From: Glandiceps talaboti
Taxonomy: Eukaryota; Hemichordata; Enteropneusta; Spengelidae
NCBI RefSeq assembly: GCF_964340395.1
Contig: NC_135562.1
Coordinates: 2,607,001-2,671,000, forward strand
Direction: 5' to 3'
Length of the DNA: 64,000 nucleotides
Part shown: positions 10,084 through 24,122 of the stretch, one piece after another
How positions within the stretch are numbered: position 1 is the stretch's first letter
Layout: every line of letters starts with the position of its first letter
Made by a program: the position numbers and the translations under genes
The notes under the pieces: generated by a model
Database searches by the model: none
Seen by the model: the letters and a program-made list of their open reading frames with translations, nothing else
What the model was told of the DNA's origin: nothing

Positions 10084-10895
10084 TTGAGAGGATACCAAAT
10101 TCGTACTTTAGTCGATCGCTGACTGAAGGGAAAGCCGAATTGAAAAGAAAGGTGCGCTTGTCCTTCAACACGTCAGAATTAAGCGATTTAAATAATCGAA
10201 CTCCACGTGGGTTAAGGACCGTGTCTCAGTCATCTGGTGCTTTGAGGTCAAAGGTGAGTTCCTGCCCTCACCTTAGGTCACCAATAATCATAAATCTATA
10301 CGGTCAACAATTGTGTCTGCGACATGCTTACGACTTTTTACAATGGATGCCGTAAACACAACACTTAGGGTTTGTACTCTACTAAAATGTGACGACGAAA
10401 TACATGAAATTTCTTTTTGAGTGTATTATGTGTATTCAGCCTACTTTGCTTTTCAAGGACAGTTACGGACGACGTACTGTCTCTTGTGTTCGCACGTTCT
10501 CCCCCGCAGCGATACGAATGCAACAACGGTCTGGTTCGACTCGACTTGTCGTCATTGTTAAGGCGTAGACATCGATAGAATTCTAAAAATGTAGACAATA
10601 TTATCTGAAGTATATTTTATGATAAGCTTGACGTAGTGTACGTGAGGTTGTCTCGATTTCAAATGACAAACAACTTGGACAAAATCGAAGTAGGATATGA
10701 GAATCTGTACATTCACGAAATAGATTTATTATACATTAAACTCGGTGCGATGGTTAGCTGCAGGGGGTTGTGATCATGAAATCTAAAAATCCAAAGAGTT
10801 TATGATTGAATAAAATGTGTTTATGTGCTATTTCTTTTTTCTTTTTCGTTACAGGTGACTGGATTAATGACCACTCTGTATATAGTGTAAATAAA
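10084..10895 (+). CDS. 3'-terminal exons of an unrecognised gene
   Basis: Exon A (start uncertain, about 10084-10091, to 10253) encodes RIPNSYFSRSLTEGKAELKR, KVRLSFNTSELSDLNNRTPR and GLRTVSQSSGALRSK. It ends on a codon boundary at a consensus donor, AAAG|GTGAGT. About 600 bp downstream, a long pyrimidine tract ending TTTTTCGTTACAG defines an acceptor; exon B (10855) continues in phase as VTGLMTTLYIV and stops at TAA 10888-10890. That stop overlaps the polyadenylation signal AATAAA at 10890-10895. Phase agreement, strong splice sites and a stop/poly-A arrangement support a real gene end. The peptide is basic, Ser-rich and has a hydrophobic C-terminus. I do not recognise the family and found no upstream exons. 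Confidence 0.45.
10890..10895 (+). terminator. Polyadenylation signal AATAAA overlapping a stop codon
   Basis: AATAAA begins at the last base of the TAA that ends exon B. It is the expected hexamer for 3' end formation, but the 3' UTR would be very short, so a second signal further on is possible. Confidence 0.4.
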
Positions 10896-13800
10896 GACAC
10901 CCAACATCGTGCACTCATACACCTGGTTCCCTTCTATTATGTTACACTGTAAACATTTTCCCCTGAAACAGGGCATTGACCAAAATATCTACATTTGCCA
11001 CATTTCTTCATCTGACTAGACTTGTCCAGTAACTATGGATGCTCGAACAAAATGTTGATTCAGAATGTATATAAAACCTCACCAAGCCCCTCCCCTCCCC
11101 CTCCCCCATCCAGTGCCAGTAAATATGAGGCATGACATCAAATTCAAAGTGTTGCTTATATTATAACATGTGATTTGTGAAACCATAGTGGGCAGTGGTC
11201 CAATTTACATGATTGTGCCTCACCTGAATCCCAAGCAAAAATCTGGCCACAAACTCGTTTGTTTCTAGGCAGAACATTATATAATTTACAGAAGACGTTT
11301 CCCCAGATGAACATAAACATCGTATGAATAAACCAAATTCAAAGTGCTTGTCGTAAAATAGAATGTGTAAGACCATATATAGTTTAGTAGTTAGATATCA
11401 CAGATAGAGTTCATCACGCTACACACCAAGGATAAATATACTTCTGTTGGACATGCGCATTGGTCGATCACAGACCTGTCATTTGTCAATCACTGAAACC
11501 TTCTTTGACTTCTACGTCTTGTGTCTTAAGACATTAGATCCGGACACCTGCTAATATTTGTGACAATTTTAATTTAACAGACCATGTCACCCATTGATCG
11601 TTTCCGGACCACAACTGGCATACGGAACGCTGACAATTTCTTTATTTGTCGGAACTCGCACATCATGTATTAATTTCTTAGTCCGAGTTTAGACCAATAT
11701 ATATATATAGTTGTTTGCCATATTGACGACATAGAGACAAAACTTCGGGTCAGATATCCGACGACAGATTTCTGAACTGAGATTCTTGAGACAACTCAGA
11801 CAAAATATCAGCCGAGGAGACAAAACGCAAGACAATTTTACACCTGATTGGGGAGAGGGAAGAGATTTGAATGAATTTTGTTAGAAGTGTTCGTCTGAAT
11901 AATTTGTCCTAATACAATGATATGAAATAAAACCTTCTTTTCCATGAGAACGTATTCTGTACTTGTAACACGTGGGAAATGTTTTTTTTTCAATTGTACG
12001 TGTAAACAGAGAAGGTAGTAACATTGTAATATTTGAAATATTGCAATCCCCTAAAAAGCCTGACACACAAAACATGATCCACAATCTAAACATAGCCATG
12101 ATCAAACGTCTGCTTTTCGGTCGTAAAAGTGAGAATTTTTTTTCTTTTTAATGTTATTAAGAAAACATGTAAATCGCCTTAAGTTTATAAAGACATAGAA
12201 CGAACAATTTTTCTTCTTATTTTATAGTTTATATATATAAATAAAAAATATTTTACACATTTTTTGGGGAATAGCCAAAACCTTGGTATCGAGTCGGACA
12301 TGGAAGTCTTCTGAAGATTTTTCAAATTGTCACGCTAGTTTACTGATGTATATGATTAAAGAACAATGAACTGTTAGATGTCAAATACGTAAAACCTTGT
12401 CGCAGTAGTGTAAATAATGAACAGAATTGAAGTCTCGGTACCACGGTATCTTGAATTACGAGTTGTTTTCAGATACCACAACCAGAGTATTACGACACAA
12501 CACATAGTCTGGAGATATAGCATGAACTGTAGTCATAATATTCAGCAATAAATTACTTATAGGTACCTAGAACTTATAATAAAGTCATGCTCTTATTATC
12601 GGTCTCACTAACCCCCCAGCCCCAACTCGCCGCCCTCGGTTCTCCCAAGAAGAACAGAAAAGGACTGACGATATCAAAGTTGACATTGCTAAGAACGGCT
12701 GAGGTCGATGCATTTTATCTTGTTTGGTTTCCCTTAAAACTTACTGTACATAATATGTATGTCGCCATTTATTTGTCTTTTGTGAGACAGCCACATGTAG
12801 ATCGTGAAACCTCGTTTCTATTCTTGAAATACAAAACCTAAGTACTGCCAGGGAGTGGCTCGTGGGTGAGGGGCTAATAACTTCTAGGAATAAAACAAAC
12901 GATATCATAGCGCTAGTAAAAAGATACTATTGTGTTCTGAGTATTTGTTACCAAAACTACTCCAAGGAATGTGGTAGTCTAGCTAACTATTATTTGAACA
13001 CTCTTCACCCGGTCTGAAAGTATATGCTGTAAATGAAATATGCAAATATCCACCAAGTGACAAGCTTCAACATGTATTACAACATAACTGTAAATTATAA
13101 CATGATCGCAGACACGTATGCTGTAACCAAAGCTACTTCATTCAGTTAGTGTGTAGTTATCGTGATAATTAAGTCCATAAAAACCTTTCATCGAAACTGT
13201 TGACTGTTTATAAGAACTGTTCTGGAACAGAGCCAGTAAAACTCTATTTTTAACACAATTCCTGAGTAGTCCGCACACATAACAATCATTTTTAAAGTCG
13301 TTACTTCCAAAGAAGTTACTGTTGTCCACAGTTTTCTGAAATCAACGACAGAGAGCACTGGTACGGTGTCCTGATATGAACTTAGTTACATTATACAGAA
13401 TTCGAACTAGAGCTATGTATCAGTCACATAGGAATAAAAGTAGATTGTATGATTGGAGCTGGGTTAATAATACTAATTTGTATCAAAAGGCCACGGTTGA
13501 CGTGCACTGCCACTCAAGACAAACATTTCCATCAAGTCATCTTTCTACCAACCCCCTAGGGTGTATGCAATCTAACATATCCATTGAATTAAAAAACCTG
13601 TGGAGTAAGCAGTGACCTTACGATGAACTCTACAGAGCGATAAACAACAATGTAACGAATTTCAAGCGCGGATTACAGCCGCGCAGCCGGTACGCCTGGA
13701 CTATTTTTAGTGGCCGCTTTTAATCCTACTGTTTTACGTAGAGACAATGAAATCGGTTTCCATGGTAACATAATGTTATTCCCCTTTATAATTACAAAAT

Positions 13801-15300
13801 ATCCGAATCCGATCATAACGGCGTTAAGTTGAAATCAAATTAATTTCATAGAGAAAACGAAATGTGAAGCATGTCGTTGGACACGGGTTACAAATTCAGT
13901 CGCTCTCTAAATAAATACTTGTTCCGATTGTGACGATCCTATCTCCAGGAAGTTATGGTTATACTTACAGAATGTTTGATGAAATGTCTTCCTTTTGATT
14001 ACATTACGATAAAAAAGGGCAAAACTAGCTACATGTACAAACAAAATATTTCGCTCGTGTAAATTAAACGCTCAGCAATAGAGATATGCCGTCTGGTATA
14101 AGTAAAACAAACTCGGCGGTGTTTCAGTCATTGCTAAGATATTTACCGTACGCAGTCCGCAAAGATATTCGTTTCCAGCGACAGGTCGAACGCACCTATA
14201 TATGCCATATTTTGTTTCGACAATCTCGAAATTATGTCAGGGGACGAAACAAAAATGTATTATTAAGATATTTGTGACGTCATTCTGAAACCTACCTGAT
14301 TGATCTAGTCCGATGTGTACAAAAAAAAATCGTTTGAATTAAGTCAAATCCACTTCTCGACAGGAAATCGTCTCACTTGACGAGAAGGCTGCTAACGTAA
14401 ATCAGAAGACAAAACATTTAAATCAATATGCCCCAGAGAGCAACACCACTCGGTGGTTTAGTCGGCTGCTGTTGACAGTGTGGTCAGGTTGCTCCGAGTG
14501 AAGTGATAGGCCTTACCGTGCTCTACTTTCCGAAGAGTGTTGGTGACGTCAGCTTTTGAGAATGTCTTCTTGTCAGGTTTCCAAAAGAAGCAACTAAGAA
14601 AATATTTTTTGTTTCTGTGTAGAGATCCGACATGTATAATTGTCACGGTGATGAATGGACTCGGATACTGACGCTTTTCATGTTAATCGTGTTTGTCCAA
14701 ATGGTAATTATAATTACTCCATTACAGCTAAATTCCTCCTTGGGAAAAAGGAGGAATTGTGTAATTGTCTTCAGTCTTAAATATATCTTTGTTATTGAAG
14801 GAAACATACATTGTATATGTAGCTTGTAACTTTTTTTTGTCGTGGTTACTTTTACAGACTTTTTATGTCAACAACCTACTGCGCACGCCTTATTGAAACT
14901 CATTACTTTATTTAGGTAGCCGCTATCATTGAACTATTAAAACTACTTCATACGTTGAGAATACTATAGCAGTTTGTTGTTTTCTATGAGTTTAAGTGTG
15001 CATGAAATTTATGATTCAATTGACGAAAGGGTAAGCACGTTCCATTCGAGAAACATAACATAACGTTTACATGGCTCACAATCTCGACTACGTTTAACCT
15101 TAAAAACGATGTCAAAAAGATAAATCGGAATATACAAACTGGGATCTGAAAGTAAAGGTAAACATGGCGATGCCTACAGTCATAGTAAAAGATTACAATA
15201 GAATTCAAGATATGTAGAGTATACAGTTTACACATAGAACAATAAGTCTTTATATCATGTTATGTTTACTTTGCTAATAGTAAGATAATCAAATGCGCAC
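10896..15300. other. Intergenic sequence, no supported gene
   Basis: Several open frames of 60-84 residues (for example 12587-12841, 13376-13615 and 14086-14277) have no family match or convincing exon pair. There is a short (AT)n tract near 11699. Nothing else is recognised. Confidence 0.35.
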
Positions 15301-15307
15301 ATACGTA

Positions 15308-15517
15308 CTCATTCATTCATTCATTCATTATTTCACTCATTCATTCATTCGTCCATTAATTAATTAATTCATTCATTCATTCATTCGTCCTTTCATTATT
15401 TCATTCATTCATTCATTCATTCATTCATTATTTCATGATGTTTGAACATACATACATACATACATACATACATACATACATACATACATACATACATACA
15501 TACATACATACATACAG
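15308..15517. repeat. (ATTC)n then (CATA)n microsatellites
   Basis: Imperfect ATTC/ATTT repeats (15308-15440) are followed by a pure CATA array (15447-15517). Confidence 0.95.
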
Positions 15518-16299
15518 TTTTGACTTCACATGGTATCACGTTATTGGATGTTATCGAACTTGCATTTGATTATTGACCGGAGAATATTTCACATACATTA
15601 TATCATGCATGGAACAGTATATATGAGATGTAAGAATCCTGGTGAGTGTGTTAGCAATTGAAAACATCCAATCTGTCGTCGGAAAGGCACTTGAAATAGA
15701 AATGTTAATTCGGTTAATAACATTGGTATGATTGGAAAACATGAGGTGGGCGTTTGAACTCAGGTAGAGGTGTGTCTTTATTGAATAGAACCCGCATCTT
15801 TGGGCTATTAAAGCTGGCCCTAGTTTGGCATATAAAGCCCGGAGTTGAATACTCAGTAAAAACATGACCGAGAAAACAACTCCGTATACAGTGAATGTCT
15901 CTGTCAATCTGTCAGAGATTAAAAGGCATAGTGGGGGATTACAAAAAGGGTTTAACTACTACTGGTGACAAACATCCCTCGGAGTTAAAGGAGAAAGTAT
16001 GGCACTGATTCTATATAGCTATACCGTTTAAATTGACATATATGTTCCCTCATGATAGTGCCGGAATTAGAAGAATTTTGAACATTTCAACTATCCTTGA
16101 CTGTGGGCTTAAAATACACTTTGATATTTTCTGTGTCCTCGACATGGTACTTCTTATACTTCACTTTACGTCATTGTATAATGACGCATTGAACTAACAA
16201 ACTTATAAGTGTAGCACACTTACTCTAGACTTGAATAACACCAGTGCTCTGACATGACACGTTGTGGTTTGCCGCCTTAACATGCATTGTTCTGTCCCT

Positions 16300-18110
<1,811 letters not shown>

Positions 18111-18111
18111 T

Positions 18112-18467
18112 TTAAAGTGGCCATATGGATGAGAATTTGGTATTTATTTTGGATTTTTATTTGATAAAACAGCTTCACTATGTTTTTCTACTTGAAAAAA
18201 TAATGTGAAATAACATATACATTACTAAGTCTATGTACATAACTCAATAAACTGCAAAACATTAAACAATGTATAAAATGTTTATTATTGTACGTGCAAT
18301 AACAAACTTTACACTTTTTCCATCTTTTTGCAATGTATTGAGTTATGAACATGGACTTGGTATATGCTCTTTCGCATGATTTTTTCAAGTATAAAAACAT
18401 AGTGAATTATTTTATCAAATAAAAATCCAAACTAAATACCAAATTCTCATCCATATGGCCACTTTAA
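18112..18467. repeat. Inverted-repeat element (MITE-like), family B full copy
   Basis: The left end TTAAAGTGGCCATATGGATG with GAGAATTTGGTATTTA is matched by the right end AAATACCAAATTCTC with CATCCATATGGCCACTTTAA. The arms are about 55 bp and pair nearly perfectly, and a second inner pair (TTGAGTTAT and its complement) extends the fold. The element is about 356 bp with no coding capacity. The right half recurs at 32270-32477. Confidence 0.85.
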
Positions 18468-19347
18468 GGTAGCCACAACAATGATATACGCCATGTCGTA
18501 TGAGAAATGTGCTCGTTTTAAAAGAAACTCTGCTCATTGATAGTACAAGCCACGTTCCAAATAACTAAATAATTCTGAAAAGGCAGTCATAACATTAAAT
18601 TTTATTTGCAAACTTGCACAACTTCCAACATGATGGTGCTACCAAACTCTTGGAAGGATTCGAATTCCATGGAATCGTGTGCATAAGGTCAGTTAATCAT
18701 ACCACACAGCACTTATACTGAATCACCAGTATATCATATCAAAAAACACTGAAGAGAGAAAAAATATGAAATTATGGAAGAAAATAAGAAGGACCTGGTT
18801 AATTACAAAATAATTGCAATATACATCCAAACCAAGCTAATTTAGAGACACCCCTGAAAACTGCTGGCATTAATTAGCAACTTCGCATCCAAATTGACAT
18901 ACATGTGTTATGTAAAGGTTCCCCGTGGATTTCCAATACAATGAACCTGTTTCCAAGTTCTTATTACTCTATTCCTGTGGGATTGTGCGTGTTAGATTTC
19001 TAAAATATGACATACAAATAAGCCATTAGTTGAATGACGAAGTGACAAAACGATTAGCAGAAATAACTGATTTTCAAGTTGATAACTGATCTTGTTCTAT
19101 GTACGTTATATATATATATGCTGACGTGTTACACTGGAGACATGAAATCACCGACGAACACTAATCCCACTGGTGGTTTCATTCTTAGTGTTTCTATCGT
19201 GATTTGTTTTTTTCGCTCGCTAGAGGCAATCTTGGACTTATATATCTTTTGGCTGATATTTTTCATTGCAACCCACATGGATCTCACCCACAGTGATAGT
19301 AATGTATCCATCATCGCGGGATTACTGGCAGCTTTCTTTCCTTGCAG
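18468..19347. other. Intergenic sequence upstream of a candidate exon
   Basis: Two overlapping open frames (19079-19354 plus, 19129-19365 minus) have no family resemblance. The plus frame is hydrophobic but ends at the acceptor of the next feature. Confidence 0.3.
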
Positions 19348-19427
19348 ATTATGAAGAAGTATCAAAGTGTCAACGAGATATTGTTACTCAGCGCTGTTCA
19401 CAAGTTATCGTTATCAATGCAGTGCCG
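19348..19427 (+). CDS. Candidate 80-nt internal exon, gene unknown
   Basis: A strong acceptor (GCTTTCTTTCCTTGCAG) and a consensus donor (CCG|GTAAGT) bracket 80 nt that are open in two frames. One reads YEEVSKCQRDIVTQRC followed by SQVIVINAVP; the other reads IMKKYQSVNEILLLSAVHK. I recognise neither. No partner exon of matching phase was identified, so this is a splice-site-based call only. Confidence 0.3.
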
Positions 19428-20262
19428 GTAAGTTATGATGTAAAGTGTGTGTGTTGGGGGAGGGGGTAATGGGGTTCAAGTTTGAACCACTATGTAGAGG
19501 TGCGGCAAACTTAATTACACATTAACTTTCGTACACAAGCTGTTATTGGTCAGAATCGAATCGAACCTTTTTTAATAACTAGACAATACCCGCGCGTGCA
19601 GAAACTATATTACCCTGCATTATTGCCCGCTAGCTGGATTTATTTCGACCGATCAGCATCTATTCTGCGCATCACAACAATGGTGTATTCTAGTGTTGCG
19701 CGCTCAAGATGACAAAATCATGACAGTCAAACACACAAGCTTATTTCTTGCACAAGCTGAATGAATATAAATGAGCTGTGTGGTCTATAAAGCTCCTACA
19801 ATTGACATCATGTACGCATTCAATGGTTATAAAGTACAATCTTCAAATGCACCATGCATGAAAAGGAAACTTTCATTATCAAAATGTTGGTAAAGACTGC
19901 CAACCCTTGTGTAGGCACAGCCCTCGTTGACATGTTCTATTATTCATATACAGCCCGTTGCAGTTTAGTGTTCACTCAGTCTGGCTCTGCTGGAAACAAC
20001 CATGCAAAAACCAATAAGAAACAAGACATGCTACACTTTAAGATACCAAGATTGAATGAGTACAGTTCCTTTTGACAAGTTATTGAAATGAAATGGACGA
20101 ACATTATCATTATGCAGACATCAAAATATTAGTGCCCACGTATCTGCGCATGCGTCTAGTTGTTGTACGTTTTGGAATGATTGATTTCATTAAGTCTAAA
20201 TGTAGAAGGAAATTGCTAGATCTGGACGTGTAGAAAATGAAGTATACGTCATTGATTTCTGA

Positions 20263-20503
20263 ATAGGGAACTTGCAATCCAGACTGAGCATGCTTAGACT
20301 ATGGGATTATCTGTGGTTATCGTAATACCTAATCAGGAGGTATCGATAAAATAAACCTCCCACAAAGGTCAGGGTAACTATGAATTGATTATCTGTGGTT
20401 ACAAACAATGTAACAATATTGTTTACAATACTAATTGATTAACATTTATTATCCCATTTCCCATGGTGCAACATTCAACATGGCGGGTTTGCCAGTTCCC
20501 TAT
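20263..20503. repeat. Short inverted-repeat element candidate
   Basis: ATAGGGAACTTGCAA at the left is matched by TTGCCAGTTCCCTAT at the right, giving an approximately 15-bp terminal inverted repeat. Inside, GATTATCTGTGGTTA occurs twice in direct order. The flanking bases do not reveal a clear target duplication. Confidence 0.45.
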
Positions 20504-20957
20504 TGTATCAAACCAGAGGGTCTATGATCAAACAGAGCCAATGAACAGTAACCTGCAACGGGCTGTACTCAGAAATACAACTCGTGTTAGTACTACATTC
20601 ACTGCATTATGTTGTTGTTCTGAGTACATTTCCATGCCAATTATGTAGTCATATAGTATAATTACTATAACAATGACGTTAATTGCAGAATTACAGAAAT
20701 AAGTAGCAATTATGAATTATCACACTTTTATTAGGTATGAGGACTACGTCGACAATCCCTCCTTAAGGTTTCAAGAAATAATTAAATTTAAATACAATTG
20801 TAGGTAGGCGAGAGAACTTAATTATCATCCTATATATTACCAAAACAACATATCAATAAGGAAAAAACTGTATAAATTCATTTTATGCACTTTCAAATAA
20901 CTTGGACCAGTTGCGGTCAATTTGATTGATTAACAGACAGGCAATAAAAAATTATAA

Positions 20958-20959
20958 TG

Positions 20960-20999
<40 letters not shown>

Positions 21000-21001
21000 C
21001 A
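20958..21001. repeat. Perfect 44-bp palindrome, TGCCA-(AT)17-TGGCA
   Basis: Seventeen AT dinucleotides are bounded by TGCCA and its exact complement, so the whole 44 bp is self-complementary. Confidence 0.95.
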
Positions 21002-21377
21002 GTATATGTAAAATGTCTATGCTGGAGTAAACAGTGCTATACTGAGTTTATTTTATAGACATTTGTATGTATCTTGTTATTGTGATATTTTAGTGTAACG
21101 GCTCTTGTGTATCTTGCTTGATACTGTGTTTTATGTATAATATGTGATGCCCACGTTACTAATATATTTCTCGGCAAGTAATTCTATTATAAAAACACAC
21201 AGAATTGACTATCTCAATTACCATATCTACCCTTTAATACATTAACCATTGTATCATTAGGCATCTATTTTATGTTTGTAACAACTAATGTTAAATGCAA
21301 ACATTGTGTAGTGTCATTGAATAATTAACCCCAACAGAACCTCCTTTCATCAACATGTGTGTTGACATTACTGATAA

Positions 21378-21407
21378 TGACGTCACCACTCTCCACTTAT
21401 GACGTCA
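21378..21407. promoter_or_regulatory. Pair of full CRE-like sites (TGACGTCA x2)
   Basis: Two perfect TGACGTCA octamers lie at 21378-21385 and 21400-21407, 22 bp apart start to start (about two helical turns). The octamer is the CREB/ATF consensus. No promoter or gene is recognised nearby, so function is unproven. Confidence 0.3.
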
Positions 21408-22127
21408 TATCCACGCATAGAGTAAATCAGTTACAATACAAAAAAAATGAATCAGAAAAGTTCGATGATATTGTACCTATGTCGTCACAGCTACCATTCA
21501 AAGTAGACGTCTATTTATAGACGAGATTTGCAGGGTATAATGATATAAGACGTCTGGTCAGAAATCTCTGCAAGGAAAGGAAGGTTACACAATTAAGACG
21601 CTTTTAGCACAGGGTTAATATCCTTTTCTGTCACGCATATACAATACTAACATATGGATGAAAATCGAGTGTATCATTTCAACACACTCTGATTGCTGTA
21701 ATATCTGACACAAAAGTTAAGAGGGGACGCTGAATTCGAAACGGAGTCTTTCCACTTACAAGTTGAAATAATGGTTATATCAACAAACCCAAGTTGTTTT
21801 TTTATATCAACAATAAACATGTCGATAGAATATGTAACATGTTGATAATATTTGCGAAAACAGTTTGTTTAAAGGTCTTGGGTTACAGTGAAAAGTACAC
21901 ATATCTGTTTGATTTAGACGACACGTGTTACTATTGAGGTCAACACTTTACACTGAGGTAATTTTAGATTATCACCTATAGTAACAGTGGGTGTATACAA
22001 TGTAATTACTCCGATCTGAGGTCAAAAACCTGTTTAGTAATATCCTTATTATACACTACAAGAAAAATATCTCATGTCATGTCTTGGTGTATCTGTACAT
22101 GTTTGTAATAATCTCATCCACAAGTTC

Positions 22128-22128
22128 A

Positions 22129-22175
<47 letters not shown>

Positions 22176-22235
22176 GGTCTGTCTCTTTGGTATGTCTGTC
22201 TATCTGGTATGTCTGTCTGGTTTGTCTGTCTGTGA
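22128..22235. repeat. (TCTG)n microsatellite
   Basis: TCTG array with TGGTATG interruptions. Confidence 0.95.
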
Positions 22236-23832
22236 TATTGACATGGTTGTTACTTCGAGTGAAATATAATGCCAACAATATATTACCCAGCGTCAGACAT
22301 TATTACAATGTAACATACAAATCCCGGTGCTAAATTAGTAGGTCTGGTACACGAGAAGCTGTCCTCAAATATAAATCTTTTATCCTATTTCTAACTGCAA
22401 TTCACACACTTAACTTAGAAGGCAAGCCATTTTTCAATTCACGGTAGCCCAGAGATCACGTAAGGAATTCAGGCTGATATTTCAGCAGTTATTATGTAAA
22501 TAATTTCTATCTATATCACTCTCGATGATGATTGCCATGTCTACTCTAGAATTTTGTTCATCTATCTGTAAAGTCATTGATTCATGCTCCGATATGTCAT
22601 ACGATTACGTTTGCTGTTTTCACACCGACGGCTTCAATTTCTCATATATAGCGGAGATGAAAATGCAAATAACGCTACAGATTTAGAAAGAAAACATATT
22701 ACTCCAGAAACTGCCCCAGGCTAACTTCTTCCTTTGCGTGTGTCATCATATAACTTAGTCATGTACATTGTATGTACTAACACACAAGTGAATTGGCGCG
22801 GGTAAAACCGTATACATCATCAAATACAATTCTGAGAAGGTATGTAGGTGATGGTTTTGTTAACGTTATGCCGTGAAACCATTACGAAGGCCAAATTAAC
22901 TTTTGAGATTGCCTGCTAAAAACGTAACGGGGGTTTTAACCGTTGTTGACATCAGCAAATTTCAACTAACTTAGGGGATCACTGTCGTATTCTGAATCAG
23001 GACTGTGTTCGCGCCAAGTGTGCACACGTGTCTGCATATGCTAGCCAGCAATAAGCGAAGTAATAAGTAACTTGACGTAAACCCAAAATTTTCAGTACCT
23101 TGTCAACGGCGATTACCCCGCATCCTCTTGTGAGGGACACGTCACCAAATACCAAGAACTTGTACTGATTCAAGAATATTCCATGTTTGTTTGTTTGAAG
23201 TTCTGAATATTGTTCTGTCGAAACCCACCGCGTCAATCTGTCGGATATGTTATTTTGGATATACCAGATTCTGATTGACTTCCACTAGTGAAACGTGGTA
23301 TTTGTCAAGGAGGTGGCGAAATCTGTGTCACCGAAAAGCGGAATTCGTCATAGCAGCTGACACGTAAACAATCGATGTGAAACAGTCATCGAAATCTTTT
23401 TGAAACGATATTTGTCAGGAATTGCCGCTCTATCCCTAACACTATCAATTTGTGTCAAGTATCTCTGAGTCGCTATCTGTTGGATTTCCTGAACCTTCAA
23501 AACATACATGAAAATGCCAATCGTTAATACCTGATCTGATAACTACTAGTACAGATGGAGTGCCTTGGTTTTAACAAGGTGAGTTGCATTTACATCACAT
23601 CAACGGTTTTTGCCCTTATGGTAATAATCAACATTAAAGACACCAGCTAGGCTAACAGACTATCATAGCCATGTTAGAGAACTCTACAAAACAGAAAACA
23701 GACAAATTAGGGAAACCAGTTCAAAGCCCTTAGAAACGTTATGTTTTGACACCTGTGTCATGTGTTGACACCTACATTGTATGGTCATATATCGTTATGA
23801 CTGCATTAATATTCTGGGTTACTAACATAGAG
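22236..23832. other. Intergenic sequence, nothing recognised
   Basis: No supported exon. The minus frame at 22997-23236 shows no recognised domain. Confidence 0.35.
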
Positions 23833-23838
23833 AAAGAG

Positions 23839-23927
<89 letters not shown>

Positions 23928-24079
23928 AGAGATAGATAGAGAGAGAGAGGGGGAGAGAGGGAGAGAGAGAGAACGAGCGAGTGATAGAGAGAGAGAGGGG
24001 GGGGGAGACTTAGTCAGTCAGATCGAGTCAGATGATAGACCGACACGCAGATAATAGACCGACAGACAGACAGACAGAA

Positions 24080-24120
<41 letters not shown>
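23833..24120. repeat. (GA)n followed by (GACA)n
   Basis: A long GA tract (23840-24003, with GATA and GGGG interruptions) precedes a GACA array at 24058-24120. Confidence 0.97.

Positions 24121-24122
<2 letters not shown>

Noticed and set aside
12587-12841. Possible exon after a CACTAACCCCCCAG acceptor, encoding LAALGSPKKNRKGLTISK.
   Set aside because: No good donor follows (GAG|GTCGAT at best) and no partner exon is known. The gene end at 10.9 kb has its own stop and poly-A signal.
19079-19365. Hydrophobic plus-strand frame and an overlapping minus frame.
   Set aside because: No family match, no splice support on the left side, and composition compatible with chance.
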